The notes under the pieces: model-generated
Database searches by the model: none
What the model was told of the DNA's origin: nothing
Seen by the model: only the letters and a program-made list of their open reading frames with translations
Translations under genes and position numbers: made by a program
Shown here: piece after piece, positions 1 to 6,079 of the stretch
Layout of the letters: the number at the start of each line of letters is the position of its first letter
How positions within the stretch are numbered: the stretch's first letter is position 1
DNA from: an uncultured Eubacteriales bacterium
GTDB taxonomy: Bacteria > Bacillota > Clostridia > Oscillospirales > CAG-272
Reading direction: 5' to 3'
Assembly: GCA_934446285.1 (NCBI GenBank)
Contig: CAKSEI010000063.1
Span: forward strand, 1-8,214
Length of the DNA stretch: 8,214 nucleotides

Positions 1-104
1 ATATAAAATGTCGCCTTACCGTTGTTTATGAGTTCTTTTATTTCATCTTCATCGGTTACCTGCGCGATAAGACCGCGCGCGACAAGCTCATCGTAGATTT
101 TCAT
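1..104 (-). CDS. tyrS: Tyrosyl-tRNA synthetase, N-terminal fragment (runs off the left edge)
   Basis: TyrRS charges tRNA-Tyr with tyrosine in the cytoplasm. Only the first 34 codons are in the window. Read on the minus strand they begin MKIYDELVARGLIAQVTDED and continue to ATFY. This matches the family's N-terminal helix and the strand just before the 'Y-x-GFDPTA' segment; the HIGH and KMSKS catalytic motifs lie outside. The ATG (102-104) is preceded by a good ribosome-binding site, GAGGA at 110-114, five bases upstream. A near-consensus promoter lies a further 22 bases upstream, so the leader is very short and has no T-box, unlike the divergent valS. The identification rests on family recognition of a short stretch but is quite distinctive. 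Confidence 0.85.
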   Translation of the reverse strand, partial: MKIYDELVARGLIAQVTDEDEIKELINNGKATFY

Positions 105-135
105 TTCCGTCCTCGCTTTTTAAGATATATAGGAT

Positions 136-164
136 ATTATAACCCGCCCGGACGCTTTTGTCAA
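136..164 (-). promoter_or_regulatory. Housekeeping (sigma-A type) promoter of tyrS
   Basis: On the minus strand the -35 is TTGACA (159-164) and the -10 is TATAAT (136-141), both perfect consensus, with an ideal 17-bp spacer. Transcription should start near 129, leaving about 25 bases of leader before the tyrS ATG. Confidence 0.9.
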
Positions 165-193
165 CAAGACAGCGCTCTTTTAGCGCAAAAGTA

Positions 194-222
194 TTGACAA
201 AGGGGGCTTTGTGTGATAAAAT
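194..222 (+). promoter_or_regulatory. Housekeeping promoter of valS, with extended -10
   Basis: The -35 is TTGACA (194-199) and the -10 is TAAAAT (217-222), separated by 17 bp. TG at 214-215 gives a TGn extended -10. The predicted start near 229 is just upstream of the first T-box helix. The promoter is back-to-back with the tyrS promoter; only 29 bp separate the two -35 boxes. Confidence 0.88.
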
Positions 223-231
223 CAAGAAAAT

Positions 232-486
232 AAAGGCTGTGACGGAGAGGGCAGCGGAGTGAACCGACAAGAGAGGCGATGGCAGGTGAAAATCGCACGG
301 TTTGCCGCAGATGTCGGTAGCTCCCGAGCCGGAGGGAAGAAAGCGGATGCGAGTAGAACCCTCCCGTGAAGCCGCGTAAGAGCGAAATGCCGTGACGGCA
401 TGAGTGGCGCACAGCGCAATTTGAGTGGTAACGCGGTTTTTCCCGTCTCAAAGGATTTTATTCTTTTGGGGCGGGGTTTGTTTTTT
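232..486 (+). promoter_or_regulatory. T-box riboswitch (tRNA-Val sensing) in the valS leader
   Basis: The leader RNA senses uncharged tRNA-Val and allows read-through into valS when charging is low. Stem I has a base helix GGC (235-237)/GCC (328-330), a GA/kink-turn-like motif (GUGA at 239-242 opposite CGAG at 325-328), and GGAG (244-247)/CUCC (321-324). It also has GCGG (254-257)/CCGC (305-308), AACCG (262-266)/CGGUU (298-302), an AG-rich bulge (267-275), and an apical hairpin GCGAU (276-280)/AUCGC (292-296) with a GGCAGGUGAAA loop. Two valine codons lie on the specifier side: GUC (313-315) and GUA (317-319). Stem II is GGAGGG (331-336)/CCCUCC (359-364), and a perfect hairpin sits at 387-401. 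The T-box core GUGGUAACGCGG is at 425-436. Its UGGU (426-429) can pair with tRNA 3' ACCA, as expected for a tRNA with discriminator A. The helices were drawn by eye. Confidence 0.93.
421..486 (+). terminator. T-box terminator with its mutually exclusive antiterminator
   Basis: The terminator pairs 442-455 (starting CCCGUCUCAAA) with 462-475 (ending UUUUGGGGCGGG). This gives about 14 bp including G-U pairs, followed by UUUG and six U (481-486). The alternative antiterminator pairs UUGAG (421-425) with CUCAA (447-451) and GCGG (433-436) with CCGU (443-446). This leaves a seven-base bulge UGGUAAC (426-432) that binds the tRNA acceptor end. The two folds share 443-451 and cannot coexist, the standard T-box switch. 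Confidence 0.9.
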
Positions 487-509
487 CGGAGAGAAAGGAT
501 TTTTTTACT

Positions 510-3203
510 ATGAAAAGAGAACTTGACAAGCAGTATGCACCCTCTGCCATAGAGGACAAGTGGTACGGCTATTGGGAGGAAAAGGGGTATTTCACTCCAA
601 AGAGAGAGGCAGGTAAAAAGCCGTATACTATAGTTATCCCGCCTCCGAATATCACGGGCCAGCTGCATATGGGTCACGCCCTTGACAACACATTGCAGGA
701 TATACTCATCCGCTACAAGCGCATGAGCGGGTTTTCCACGCTCTGGCTGCCCGGCACGGATCACGCGTCCATTGCGACCGAGGCGAAAATAGTCGAGGCT
801 ATGCGTAAGGAGGGAATTACCAAGGACGACATCGGCAGAGACGGCTTCCTCGAGCGCGCATGGGAATGGAACAGACAGTACGGCGGAAGAATAGTCGAGC
901 AGCTTAAAAAGATGGGCTCGTCTTGCGACTGGACGAGAAAGCGCTTTACCCTCGATGAGGGCTGCTCAAAGGCGGTAAAGGAGGTCTTTGTACGCCTTTA
1001 CGAAAAGGACCTTATATACCGCGGAAACAGAATGGTCAACTGGTGCCCCAAGTGCATGACCTCGATCTCCGACGCGGAGGTCGAGTATTCCGAAAAGGAC
1101 GGAAACTTCTGGCACCTGCTCTATACGGTAAAGGAGACGGGCGAGCAGCTTGAGCTTGCCACGACGCGACCGGAGACAATGCTCGGAGATACCGCCGTAG
1201 CAATAAACGCTGATGACCCGAGATACAGTCATCTGCACGGCTGCCACGTTATTCTTCCTCTGCTTGATAAGGAAATACCGATAGTCTGCGACGAGCACGC
1301 CGATATGACAAAGGGGACGGGCGTGGTCAAGATAACTCCCGCTCACGACCCGAACGACTTTGAAGTAGGTCAGAGACATAATCTGCCGATAGTCCGCGTC
1401 TTTACCTACGACGGACACATGACGGGAAAAGCCGACGCGGAGGAGTCCGAGGAGCTTTTCGCGTCGGGCAAGGCGGCAAAGGACGAGCCGCACGTACTCG
1501 ACTGCGGCAAGTACGCGGGCATGACGACCGCCGAGGCGAGAAAGGTGATCCTTGCCGACCTCGAGGCGGGCGGATATCTTAAGAAAACCGAGCCGCTGAA
1601 GCACGACGTCGGAATATGCTACCGCTGCCATACCACGATAGAGCCTATGGTATCGAAGCAGTGGTTCGTGCGCATGCAGCCGCTCGCCGGGCCTGCGATA
1701 GAGGCTGTACGTGACGGGAGCATCAGATTTGTCCCCGAGCGCTTTGAGAAAAACTACTTCCACTGGATGGAGAATATACGCGACTGGTGCATCTCGCGTC
1801 AGCTCTGGTGGGGTCACCGCATACCCGCCTTTTACTGCGACGACTGCGGCAAGGTGACGGTGACCAAGGACGAGAGCGCCGTTTGCCCCTGCTGCGGTAA
1901 GGAAATGAGACAGGACCCCGATACGCTCGACACGTGGTTCTCATCCGCTCTCTGGCCTTTCTCCACTCTCGGATGGCCCGACGACACGGAGGATCTTAAA
2001 TACTTCTACCCGACGAGTACGCTCGTCACGGGATATGACATAATCACATTCTGGGTATCGCGCATGATATTCTCGGGACTTGAATACACGGGCAAAGCGC
2101 CATTTGATACCGTGCTTATACACGGTCTTGTCCGCGATGCTCAGGGCAGGAAGATGTCAAAGAGTCTCGGCAACGGTATCGACCCGCTCGAGATAATCGA
2201 CAGGTACGGTGCGGACGCTCTCCGTTTTGCGCTTGCTACGGGCAACAGCCCCGGAAACGATATGCGTTTCTCCGACGAGAAGATAGAGAGCGCGAGAAAC
2301 TTCACAAATAAGATATGGAATGCGGCACGTTTCGTGCTCATGAATACCGATATAGATACCGTCGCTCTTCCCGAGGCGGATAAGCTGCAGACGGAGGATA
2401 AGTGGATTCTTTCGCTTTACAATAAGCTTGTCTCGGACGTCACGGCAAATCTCGATAAATACGAGCTGGGTATTGCTCTCTCAAAGCTCTATGACTTCAT
2501 ATGGGATATATTCTGTGACTGGTATATAGAGCTGCTAAAGCCGAGATTTAACGACAAGGGCAGCGAGAGCAATCTGACGGCGCAGAATGTCATTTGCTAC
2601 GTGCTCACGGGTGCGCTCAAGCTGCTGCATCCCTTCATGCCGTTTATCACCGAGGAGATATGGCAGAGTCTGCCGCACGAGGGAGAGTCGATAATGATTT
2701 CACGTTTCCCGACCTATGACCCTGCCCTCGACTTCTCCGAGGACGAGGTGAGAATGGACAGGCTTATCGCGGCTATACGTGCCGTGCGCAACAGACGCGC
2801 GGAGATGAACGTGCCTCCGTCAAAGAGAGCTGAGATAATCATTGACTCCGCCCTTACCGACACATTCAATGAGGACACGGCGGTGTTCTTTACCAAGCTT
2901 GCCTACGCGTCATGTGTGTCATTCGGCAAAAGTGCTCCCGCGGACGCGGTGCGGATAGTCACCGACTGCGCGCAGCTCTATATTCCTCTCTCGCAAATAA
3001 TCGACTTTGAGAAAGAGCGTGCACGCCTTACAAAGGAAAAGGAAAATCTCGAGAAGGAGATTTCGCGCCTCGAGGGTAAGCTGTCCAATGCCGGATTTGT
3101 CGAAAAAGCTCCCGAGAAGATTGTAAACGACGAGCGCGAAAAACTGCGCAAGTATAAGGACACTCTTACGGGCGTAAACGACGCTATTGAAAAAATAAAA
3201 TAA
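510..3203 (+). CDS. valS: Valyl-tRNA synthetase
   Basis: This class I synthetase charges tRNA-Val with valine in the cytoplasm. At 897 residues it is full length for bacterial ValRS. The HIGH-type motif is HMGH (53-56) after PPPNITG, and the ValRS-typical WLPGTDHASIATE lies around 79-91. The editing (CP1) domain includes TTRPETM (218-224). The KMSKS loop is at 548-552. Cysteine pairs at 179/182 and 370/373, and a cluster C443, C446, C459, C461, C462, suggest zinc-ribbon elements. The anticodon-binding domain starts near D630, and the last ~65 residues (832-897) are a charged coiled-coil arm, characteristic of ValRS rather than IleRS. The ATG at 510 follows AAGGA at 495-499. Expression is controlled by the upstream T-box, whose specifier region contains valine codons, independently supporting the amino acid specificity. 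No frameshift or missing catalytic motif is seen. Confidence 0.98.
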   Translation: MKRELDKQYAPSAIEDKWYGYWEEKGYFTPKREAGKKPYTIVIPPPNITGQLHMGHALDNTLQDILIRYKRMSGFSTLWLPGTDHASIATEAKIVEAMRKEGITKDDIGRDGFLERAWEWNRQYGGRIVEQLKKMGSSCDWTRKRFTLDEGCSKAVKEVFVRLYEKDLIYRGNRMVNWCPKCMTSISDAEVEYSEKDGNFWHLLYTVKETGEQLELATTRPETMLGDTAVAINADDPRYSHLHGCHVILPLLDKEIPIVCDEHADMTKGTGVVKITPAHDPNDFEVGQRHNLPIVRVFTYDGHMTGKADAEESEELFASGKAAKDEPHVLDCGKYAGMTTAEARKVILADLEAGGYLKKTEPLKHDVGICYRCHTTIEPMVSKQWFVRMQPLAGPAIEAVRDGSIRFVPERFEKNYFHWMENIRDWCISRQLWWGHRIPAFYCDDCGKVTVTKDESAVCPCCGKEMRQDPDTLDTWFSSALWPFSTLGWPDDTEDLKYFYPTSTLVTGYDIITFWVSRMIFSGLEYTGKAPFDTVLIHGLVRDAQGRKMSKSLGNGIDPLEIIDRYGADALRFALATGNSPGNDMRFSDEKIESARNFTNKIWNAARFVLMNTDIDTVALPEADKLQTEDKWILSLYNKLVSDVTANLDKYELGIALSKLYDFIWDIFCDWYIELLKPRFNDKGSESNLTAQNVICYVLTGALKLLHPFMPFITEEIWQSLPHEGESIMISRFPTYDPALDFSEDEVRMDRLIAAIRAVRNRRAEMNVPPSKRAEIIIDSALTDTFNEDTAVFFTKLAYASCVSFGKSAPADAVRIVTDCAQLYIPLSQIIDFEKERARLTKEKENLEKEISRLEGKLSNAGFVEKAPEKIVNDEREKLRKYKDTLTGVNDAIEKIK

Positions 3204-3210
3204 ACGCCGT

Positions 3211-3230
3211 CACGTTGCGACACGTTACGC
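3211..3230. repeat. Two-copy 10-bp direct repeat upstream of spoIIAA
   Basis: CACGTTGCGA (3211-3220) is followed directly by CACGTTACGC (3221-3230), matching at 8 of 10 positions, so the units are spaced one helical turn apart. It starts 8 bases after the valS stop. The minus strand across the junction reads TGTCGCA (3216-3222), one mismatch from the Spo0A-box core TGTCGAA. A role in spoIIA regulation is inference only, and the repeat may be coincidental. Confidence 0.35.
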
Positions 3231-3242
3231 GTTAAAAATGTG

Positions 3243-3279
3243 ATATCCTATCGGTGCATTAAACCGATAGGATATTTTT
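3243..3279 (+). terminator. Factor-independent terminator after valS, overlapping the spoIIAA leader
   Basis: A perfect 12-bp stem, ATATCCTATCGG (3243-3254) with CCGATAGGATAT (3264-3275), encloses a 9-base loop and is followed by U residues to 3279. It is well placed to end the valS transcript. The U tract is short (five U including the last stem base), so read-through is plausible. The hairpin ends two bases before the spoIIAA start codon, and its 3' arm contains the AGGA that serves as the spoIIAA ribosome-binding site. Confidence 0.82.
3269..3272 (+). promoter_or_regulatory. spoIIAA ribosome-binding site inside the terminator 3' arm
   Basis: AGGA lies nine bases before the ATG at 3282 and is the only Shine-Dalgarno-like sequence near it. 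Any transcript starting upstream of 3243 would pair this site with the 5' arm of the hairpin, so both elongation and translation would be hindered. It supports the ATG at 3282 over the in-frame GTG at 3240, which has no ribosome-binding site and would put 14 codons through the hairpin. Confidence 0.6.
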
Positions 3280-3281
3280 AC

Positions 3282-3602
3282 ATGGAAAACGTAACGGCAA
3301 AAATCAAAGAAAAGACGCTTACGCTGTGCGTATCGGGTGAGATAGACCATCACAGCGCAAAGGCGATACGCGCAAAGGCGGATGCGGCAATCCTCGCGGG
3401 GCATCCCGCCGTCATACGTCTCGATCTCTCGCAGGTGAGCTTTATGGACTCATCGGGGCTGGGGCTTATCATGGGCAGATACGCGCTTGCGAGCGACATC
3501 GGAGCGGCGATAAGCGTACTAAACCCCACCGACGCCGTGGCGAGGATAATACTCATGGCGGGGCTTGAAAAAATAGTACCTATAGAGAGGGATATACAGT
3601 GA
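3282..3602 (+). CDS. spoIIAA: Anti-sigma-F factor antagonist SpoIIAA (STAS domain)
   Basis: SpoIIAA is the anti-anti-sigma factor of the forespore switch. When dephosphorylated by SpoIIE it binds SpoIIAB and frees sigma-F. The 106-residue product is a single STAS domain. It carries the hallmark segment FMDSSGLGLIMGRY, in which S58 is the residue phosphorylated by SpoIIAB (same numbering as the Bacillus subtilis protein), preceded by D56. The N-terminal VSGEID and C-terminal LAGLEKIV-type segments also fit the family. The ATG at 3282 was chosen because AGGA lies nine bases upstream and because the longer GTG form would run through the terminator. The stop TGA overlaps the spoIIAB start by four bases, indicating translational coupling. 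No clear sigma-H or sigma-A promoter was found in the 78 bases upstream. Confidence 0.95.
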   Translation: MENVTAKIKEKTLTLCVSGEIDHHSAKAIRAKADAAILAGHPAVIRLDLSQVSFMDSSGLGLIMGRYALASDIGAAISVLNPTDAVARIILMAGLEKIVPIERDIQ

Positions 3603-4033
3603 AGAAAAAAATACTCAACGAAATGCGCCTGACTCTGCCGTCATATTCGATAAACGAAAGCTACGCGCGCTACGCCGTATCGGCATTCGTCGCGCAGCTC
3701 GATCCTACCGTTGCGGACATAGGGGACATCCGCACGGTCGTAAGCGAGGCGGTGACAAACTGCGTTGTTCATGCTTATAAGGACAAGCCCGGCAAGATTT
3801 ACATATGCGCAAAATACGACGACGGCGGCAAGGTCACGGTGAGCGTGAGAGACAGGGGCTGCGGAATTCCCGATGTGAAAAAGGCAATGCAGCCGCTCTT
3901 CACGACGGATACGAGCGGCGAGCGCGGAGGAATGGGCTTTTCCGTCATGGAGAGCTTTTCCGACTCTCTGCGCGTTCGTTCGTGCGCGGGCTACGGTACT
4001 ACCGTCACCATCGTCAAGCGCATAAATAAGTAA
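3599..4033 (+). CDS. spoIIAB: Anti-sigma-F factor / serine kinase SpoIIAB
   Basis: SpoIIAB binds and inhibits sigma-F and uses ATP to phosphorylate SpoIIAA on serine. The 144-residue protein is a GHKL-fold (HATPase-like) kinase of normal length. Motifs visible are NESYAR (19-24, containing the conserved sigma-contacting arginine), the N box SEAVTN (E50 and N54), the G1 box DRGCGIPD (85-92), the lid segment QPLFTTD (98-104) and the G2 box GGMGF (110-114). The GTG start (3599-3601) overlaps the spoIIAA stop (GTGA at 3599-3602) and follows the ribosome-binding site AGAGAGGG. It lies between its two partner genes in the standard spoIIA order. All key catalytic residues appear present. Confidence 0.96.
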   Translation: MKKKILNEMRLTLPSYSINESYARYAVSAFVAQLDPTVADIGDIRTVVSEAVTNCVVHAYKDKPGKIYICAKYDDGGKVTVSVRDRGCGIPDVKKAMQPLFTTDTSGERGGMGFSVMESFSDSLRVRSCAGYGTTVTIVKRINK

Positions 4034-4047
4034 GAGAAAGTGGTAAC

Positions 4048-4752
4048 TTGCGCGATAACGATACGCTTTTGCACCTTATAAAGGGTGGAGACGACGAGGC
4101 TCTCTCTGAGCTTGTCGAAAACAATCTCGGACTTGTAAAAAAGCTGTGCTTAAAATTTACGGAAAGGGGAGTAGAGTACGACGACCTTGTGCAGATAGGC
4201 TCTATAGGAATGATAAAGGCTGCGCGCAGCTTTGACTTTTCATATGACTGCGTGTTCTCGACATATGCCGTGCCGCTTATAATAGGCGAGATACGCAGAT
4301 ACCTGCGTGACGACGGGATAATTAAAGTCTCAAGGCAGTTAAAAAAGCAGGGCGCGGAGCTTATGCGCGCAAAGGAAAAATTCGTGAGCGAAAACGCGCG
4401 CGAGCCTTGCCTTACGGAGCTTGCGGGACTATGCGGACTGCGTGCGGACGAGGCTGTATACGCTCTCGACGCGGTAAGCTCGGTGCGCTCGCTCAATGAG
4501 CGCATGGGGGACGACGATGCGGAATTCGGCGATATGATAGCTGACAGAGGCGGGGAAATGGACGCCGTGACAGACAGAATTGCACTCGGAGAGGCGCTCG
4601 AAATGCTGTCGCAGAATGAAAGAAAGCTTATAGTCTTGAGGTACTATAAGGAACTGTCGCAGCAGCAGACGGGCGAGGTGCTCGGCATCTCTCAGGTCAA
4701 GGTCTCACGCGAGGAGAAAAGAATAATAACAAAATTGCGAAAAGCGATGTGA
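4048..4752 (+). CDS. sigF: Forespore RNA polymerase sigma factor sigma-F
   Basis: Sigma-F directs the first forespore-specific transcription during sporulation. The 234-residue protein has sigma-70 region 2 (DDLVQIGSIGMIKA at 45-58, FSTYAVPLIIGEIRRYLRDDG at 70-90), KVSR (93-96) opening region 3, and a region 4.2 helix-turn-helix (about 204-231, with GISQVKVSREEKR). It is closer to SigF than SigG by sequence feel and by its position after spoIIAB. The start appears to be TTG at 4048: no in-frame ATG or GTG lies between it and the upstream in-frame stop, and the preceding AAAGTGG (4038-4043, four bases away) is a weak ribosome-binding site. The gap to spoIIAB is 14 bp. The protein is about 20 residues shorter at the N-terminus than the B. 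subtilis homologue (255 aa). Confidence 0.95.
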   Translation: MRDNDTLLHLIKGGDDEALSELVENNLGLVKKLCLKFTERGVEYDDLVQIGSIGMIKAARSFDFSYDCVFSTYAVPLIIGEIRRYLRDDGIIKVSRQLKKQGAELMRAKEKFVSENAREPCLTELAGLCGLRADEAVYALDAVSSVRSLNERMGDDDAEFGDMIADRGGEMDAVTDRIALGEALEMLSQNERKLIVLRYYKELSQQQTGEVLGISQVKVSREEKRIITKLRKAM

Positions 4753-4764
4753 GAGCTATAGAAT

Positions 4765-4796
4765 AAGGAGAAAACCTATCGTGAGGTTTTCTCCTT
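4765..4796. terminator. Hairpin terminator between convergent sigF and capA-like genes
   Basis: A perfect 13-bp stem, AAGGAGAAAACCT (4765-4777) with AGGTTTTCTCCTT (4784-4796), has a 6-base loop and begins 12 bases after the sigF stop. The downstream tract on the plus strand (TTTGTACTTT) is only moderately U-rich, and the minus-strand tract (ATTCTATAG) is weaker. Both converging transcripts must pass through it, so it may serve both genes. The remaining intergenic stretch to 4851 shows nothing else. Confidence 0.75.
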
Positions 4797-4851
4797 TGTA
4801 CTTTACGAATAATTACATTCGCTCTTCGGGAAAAAAGTTTGACGTGTCACC

Positions 4852-6033
4852 TTATTTCAGAAATTCTTCCGATATCGTATTTTTCAGATATCCCGTGAGC
4901 GACTGCACGCTTATCGTGTTTTCATAATTGGATATTCCGTGCGAGGCGGCGAGAACGTCCGTGAATTCGTTAAACGGATAGATATAATTCCCGTAGAAGG
5001 ATTTATTGAAATAATATACGGTCGGGAGAAATACCGCGTTTTCGGTTTTTACCGTATCTCCCTGCTTTACGATATCGAGTTTTATCATGCCGCCGAGCAT
5101 ATTGCGGTCATATGCCTGCTCGGCACAGAAGTTTCCGAGTGAGTAAACGCAAAGCGTCCTGCCTCCGCTATCGGGATAGAGCCATTCTATCGGCTGGAGC
5201 ACGTGCGGGTGATGACCGACTATCACGTCCGCGCCCGCCTCCGCCATTATGCGCGCATACGAGCGCTGCTCGTCCGTCGGCGTGAAGCTGTCCTCTGTTC
5301 CCCAATGCGCCGAGACTATAACAAAGTCGGCGGACTCTCTTGCCGCCTTTATCTGGCGGCGCACAGCCGCCTCGTCAAAGAGCGGAATGACTACGGGGTA
5401 CGCTCCGTCGGGCTTTATGCCGTTCGTGCCGTAGGTATAGGCGAGAAAAGCTATCTTTATTCCGTTTTTCTCGACGATATTTAAGGCGTTGTATTCCTCT
5501 TCGCTCTTATATCCGCCTATCAGAGTAATACCGAGGCTCTTCAGATAATCTATTGTTGAGACAAGCCCCGCCGAATCCTTGTCAAGCATATGATTGTTGG
5601 CAATTGATATAACGTCAAAACCGAGCTCGCAGAGGTTTTGCCCCATCTCGACAGGACCGTTGAAGCGCGGATAGTATGAAAAGTCAAACTCCGCAGCCAT
5701 CACCGTCTCTTGGTTTATCATGGCGATATCCGCGTCTCGTACCGTATCCTCCACTCCCGCATATGTCGGGCGAAAGTCGTATGAACGCCCGCCCGAGGCG
5801 GAGTATGCCGCCTCTCTTACGTTGCCGTAGTATACGATATTGTCTCCGCAGCCGACAAAAGACACGCTCTTTTCTTCCGCATCGGTCTGCGGCTCGGTTA
5901 TCCCTTGCGACTCGGACGGCGTGCTGTCAGACGGCACGCTCGTTTTTGCCGGTTCGCCGTCGCTCTGTGCGTTCCTGCCGCACGAGCACAGCATGAGAGC
6001 GGAGATAATTATAAGGAGAATTTTTCTTTTCAT
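4852..6033 (-). CDS. CapA/PgsA-family lipoprotein (metallophosphatase-like fold)
   Basis: CapA (PgsA) proteins have a calcineurin-like metallophosphatase fold and are linked to poly-gamma-glutamate capsule synthesis, but many orphan members have no proven role. The 393-residue form starts with a basic, hydrophobic signal peptide and a lipobox LCSC (15-18), so Cys18 should be lipidated and the protein anchored outside the membrane. A Ser/Thr/Pro/Glu-rich linker (~20-53) follows. Candidate metal and active-site motifs are CGDN (62-65), NQET (107-110), ANNHMLD (145-151), HWG (243-245), GHHPH (273-277) and YSLGNF (297-302). I chose the ATG at 6031-6033 over the one at 6058-6060. The latter sits about where transcription should begin and has no ribosome-binding site. 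No capB/capC synthase genes are in the window. The family call is firm; the substrate and role are unknown. Confidence 0.9.
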   Translation of the reverse strand: MKRKILLIIISALMLCSCGRNAQSDGEPAKTSVPSDSTPSESQGITEPQTDAEEKSVSFVGCGDNIVYYGNVREAAYSASGGRSYDFRPTYAGVEDTVRDADIAMINQETVMAAEFDFSYYPRFNGPVEMGQNLCELGFDVISIANNHMLDKDSAGLVSTIDYLKSLGITLIGGYKSEEEYNALNIVEKNGIKIAFLAYTYGTNGIKPDGAYPVVIPLFDEAAVRRQIKAARESADFVIVSAHWGTEDSFTPTDEQRSYARIMAEAGADVIVGHHPHVLQPIEWLYPDSGGRTLCVYSLGNFCAEQAYDRNMLGGMIKLDIVKQGDTVKTENAVFLPTVYYFNKSFYGNYIYPFNEFTDVLAASHGISNYENTISVQSLTGYLKNTISEEFLK

Positions 6034-6060
6034 ACGCCTACCGCTTTTTCCTTTTTTCAT

Positions 6061-6079
6061 GCATTATATCATATTATGC
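6061..6079. promoter_or_regulatory. 19-bp imperfect dyad over the capA-like promoter (candidate operator)
   Basis: GCATTATAT and ATATTATGC flank a central C at 6070; the arms are reverse complements except for one T-T mismatch. The left arm covers the minus-strand -10 TATAAT (6063-6068), and the right arm contains TATTAT (6072-6077) on the plus strand. The geometry suits a repressor site or overlapping divergent -10 elements, but AT-rich sequence makes chance dyads common. Confidence 0.4.

Noticed and set aside
129..138. ATAGGATATT shared between the tyrS leader and the valS terminator (3267-3276)
   Set aside because: A ten-base AT-rich match with each copy explained by its own context; most likely chance.
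222..764. 180-codon minus-strand frame over the valS leader
   Set aside because: It lies across the T-box, terminator and start of valS; structured RNA and a conserved gene explain the sequence, and the product has no family features.
966..1817. Long open frame of 283 codons on the minus strand inside valS
   Set aside because: It is entirely antisense to conserved valS sequence, shows no recognisable motif, and is a by-product of codon use in the real gene.
3240..3281. GTG start giving SpoIIAA a 14-residue N-terminal extension
   Set aside because: The extra codons are encoded by the terminator hairpin, no ribosome-binding site precedes the GTG, and the STAS domain of normal length and with S58 in register starts at 3282.
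4034..4047. Search for an alternative sigF start upstream of TTG
   Set aside because: The GTG at 4040 is out of frame and no in-frame ATG or GTG exists before the upstream stop, so TTG remains the best choice.
4014..4505. 163-codon minus-strand frame within sigF
   Set aside because: Shadow of sigF; Ser/Arg-rich, without a domain or start signal.
5203..5996. Several plus-strand frames of 61-106 codons within the capA-like gene
   Set aside because: All are antisense to a gene with complete family motifs and have low-complexity, Arg/Ser-rich products.
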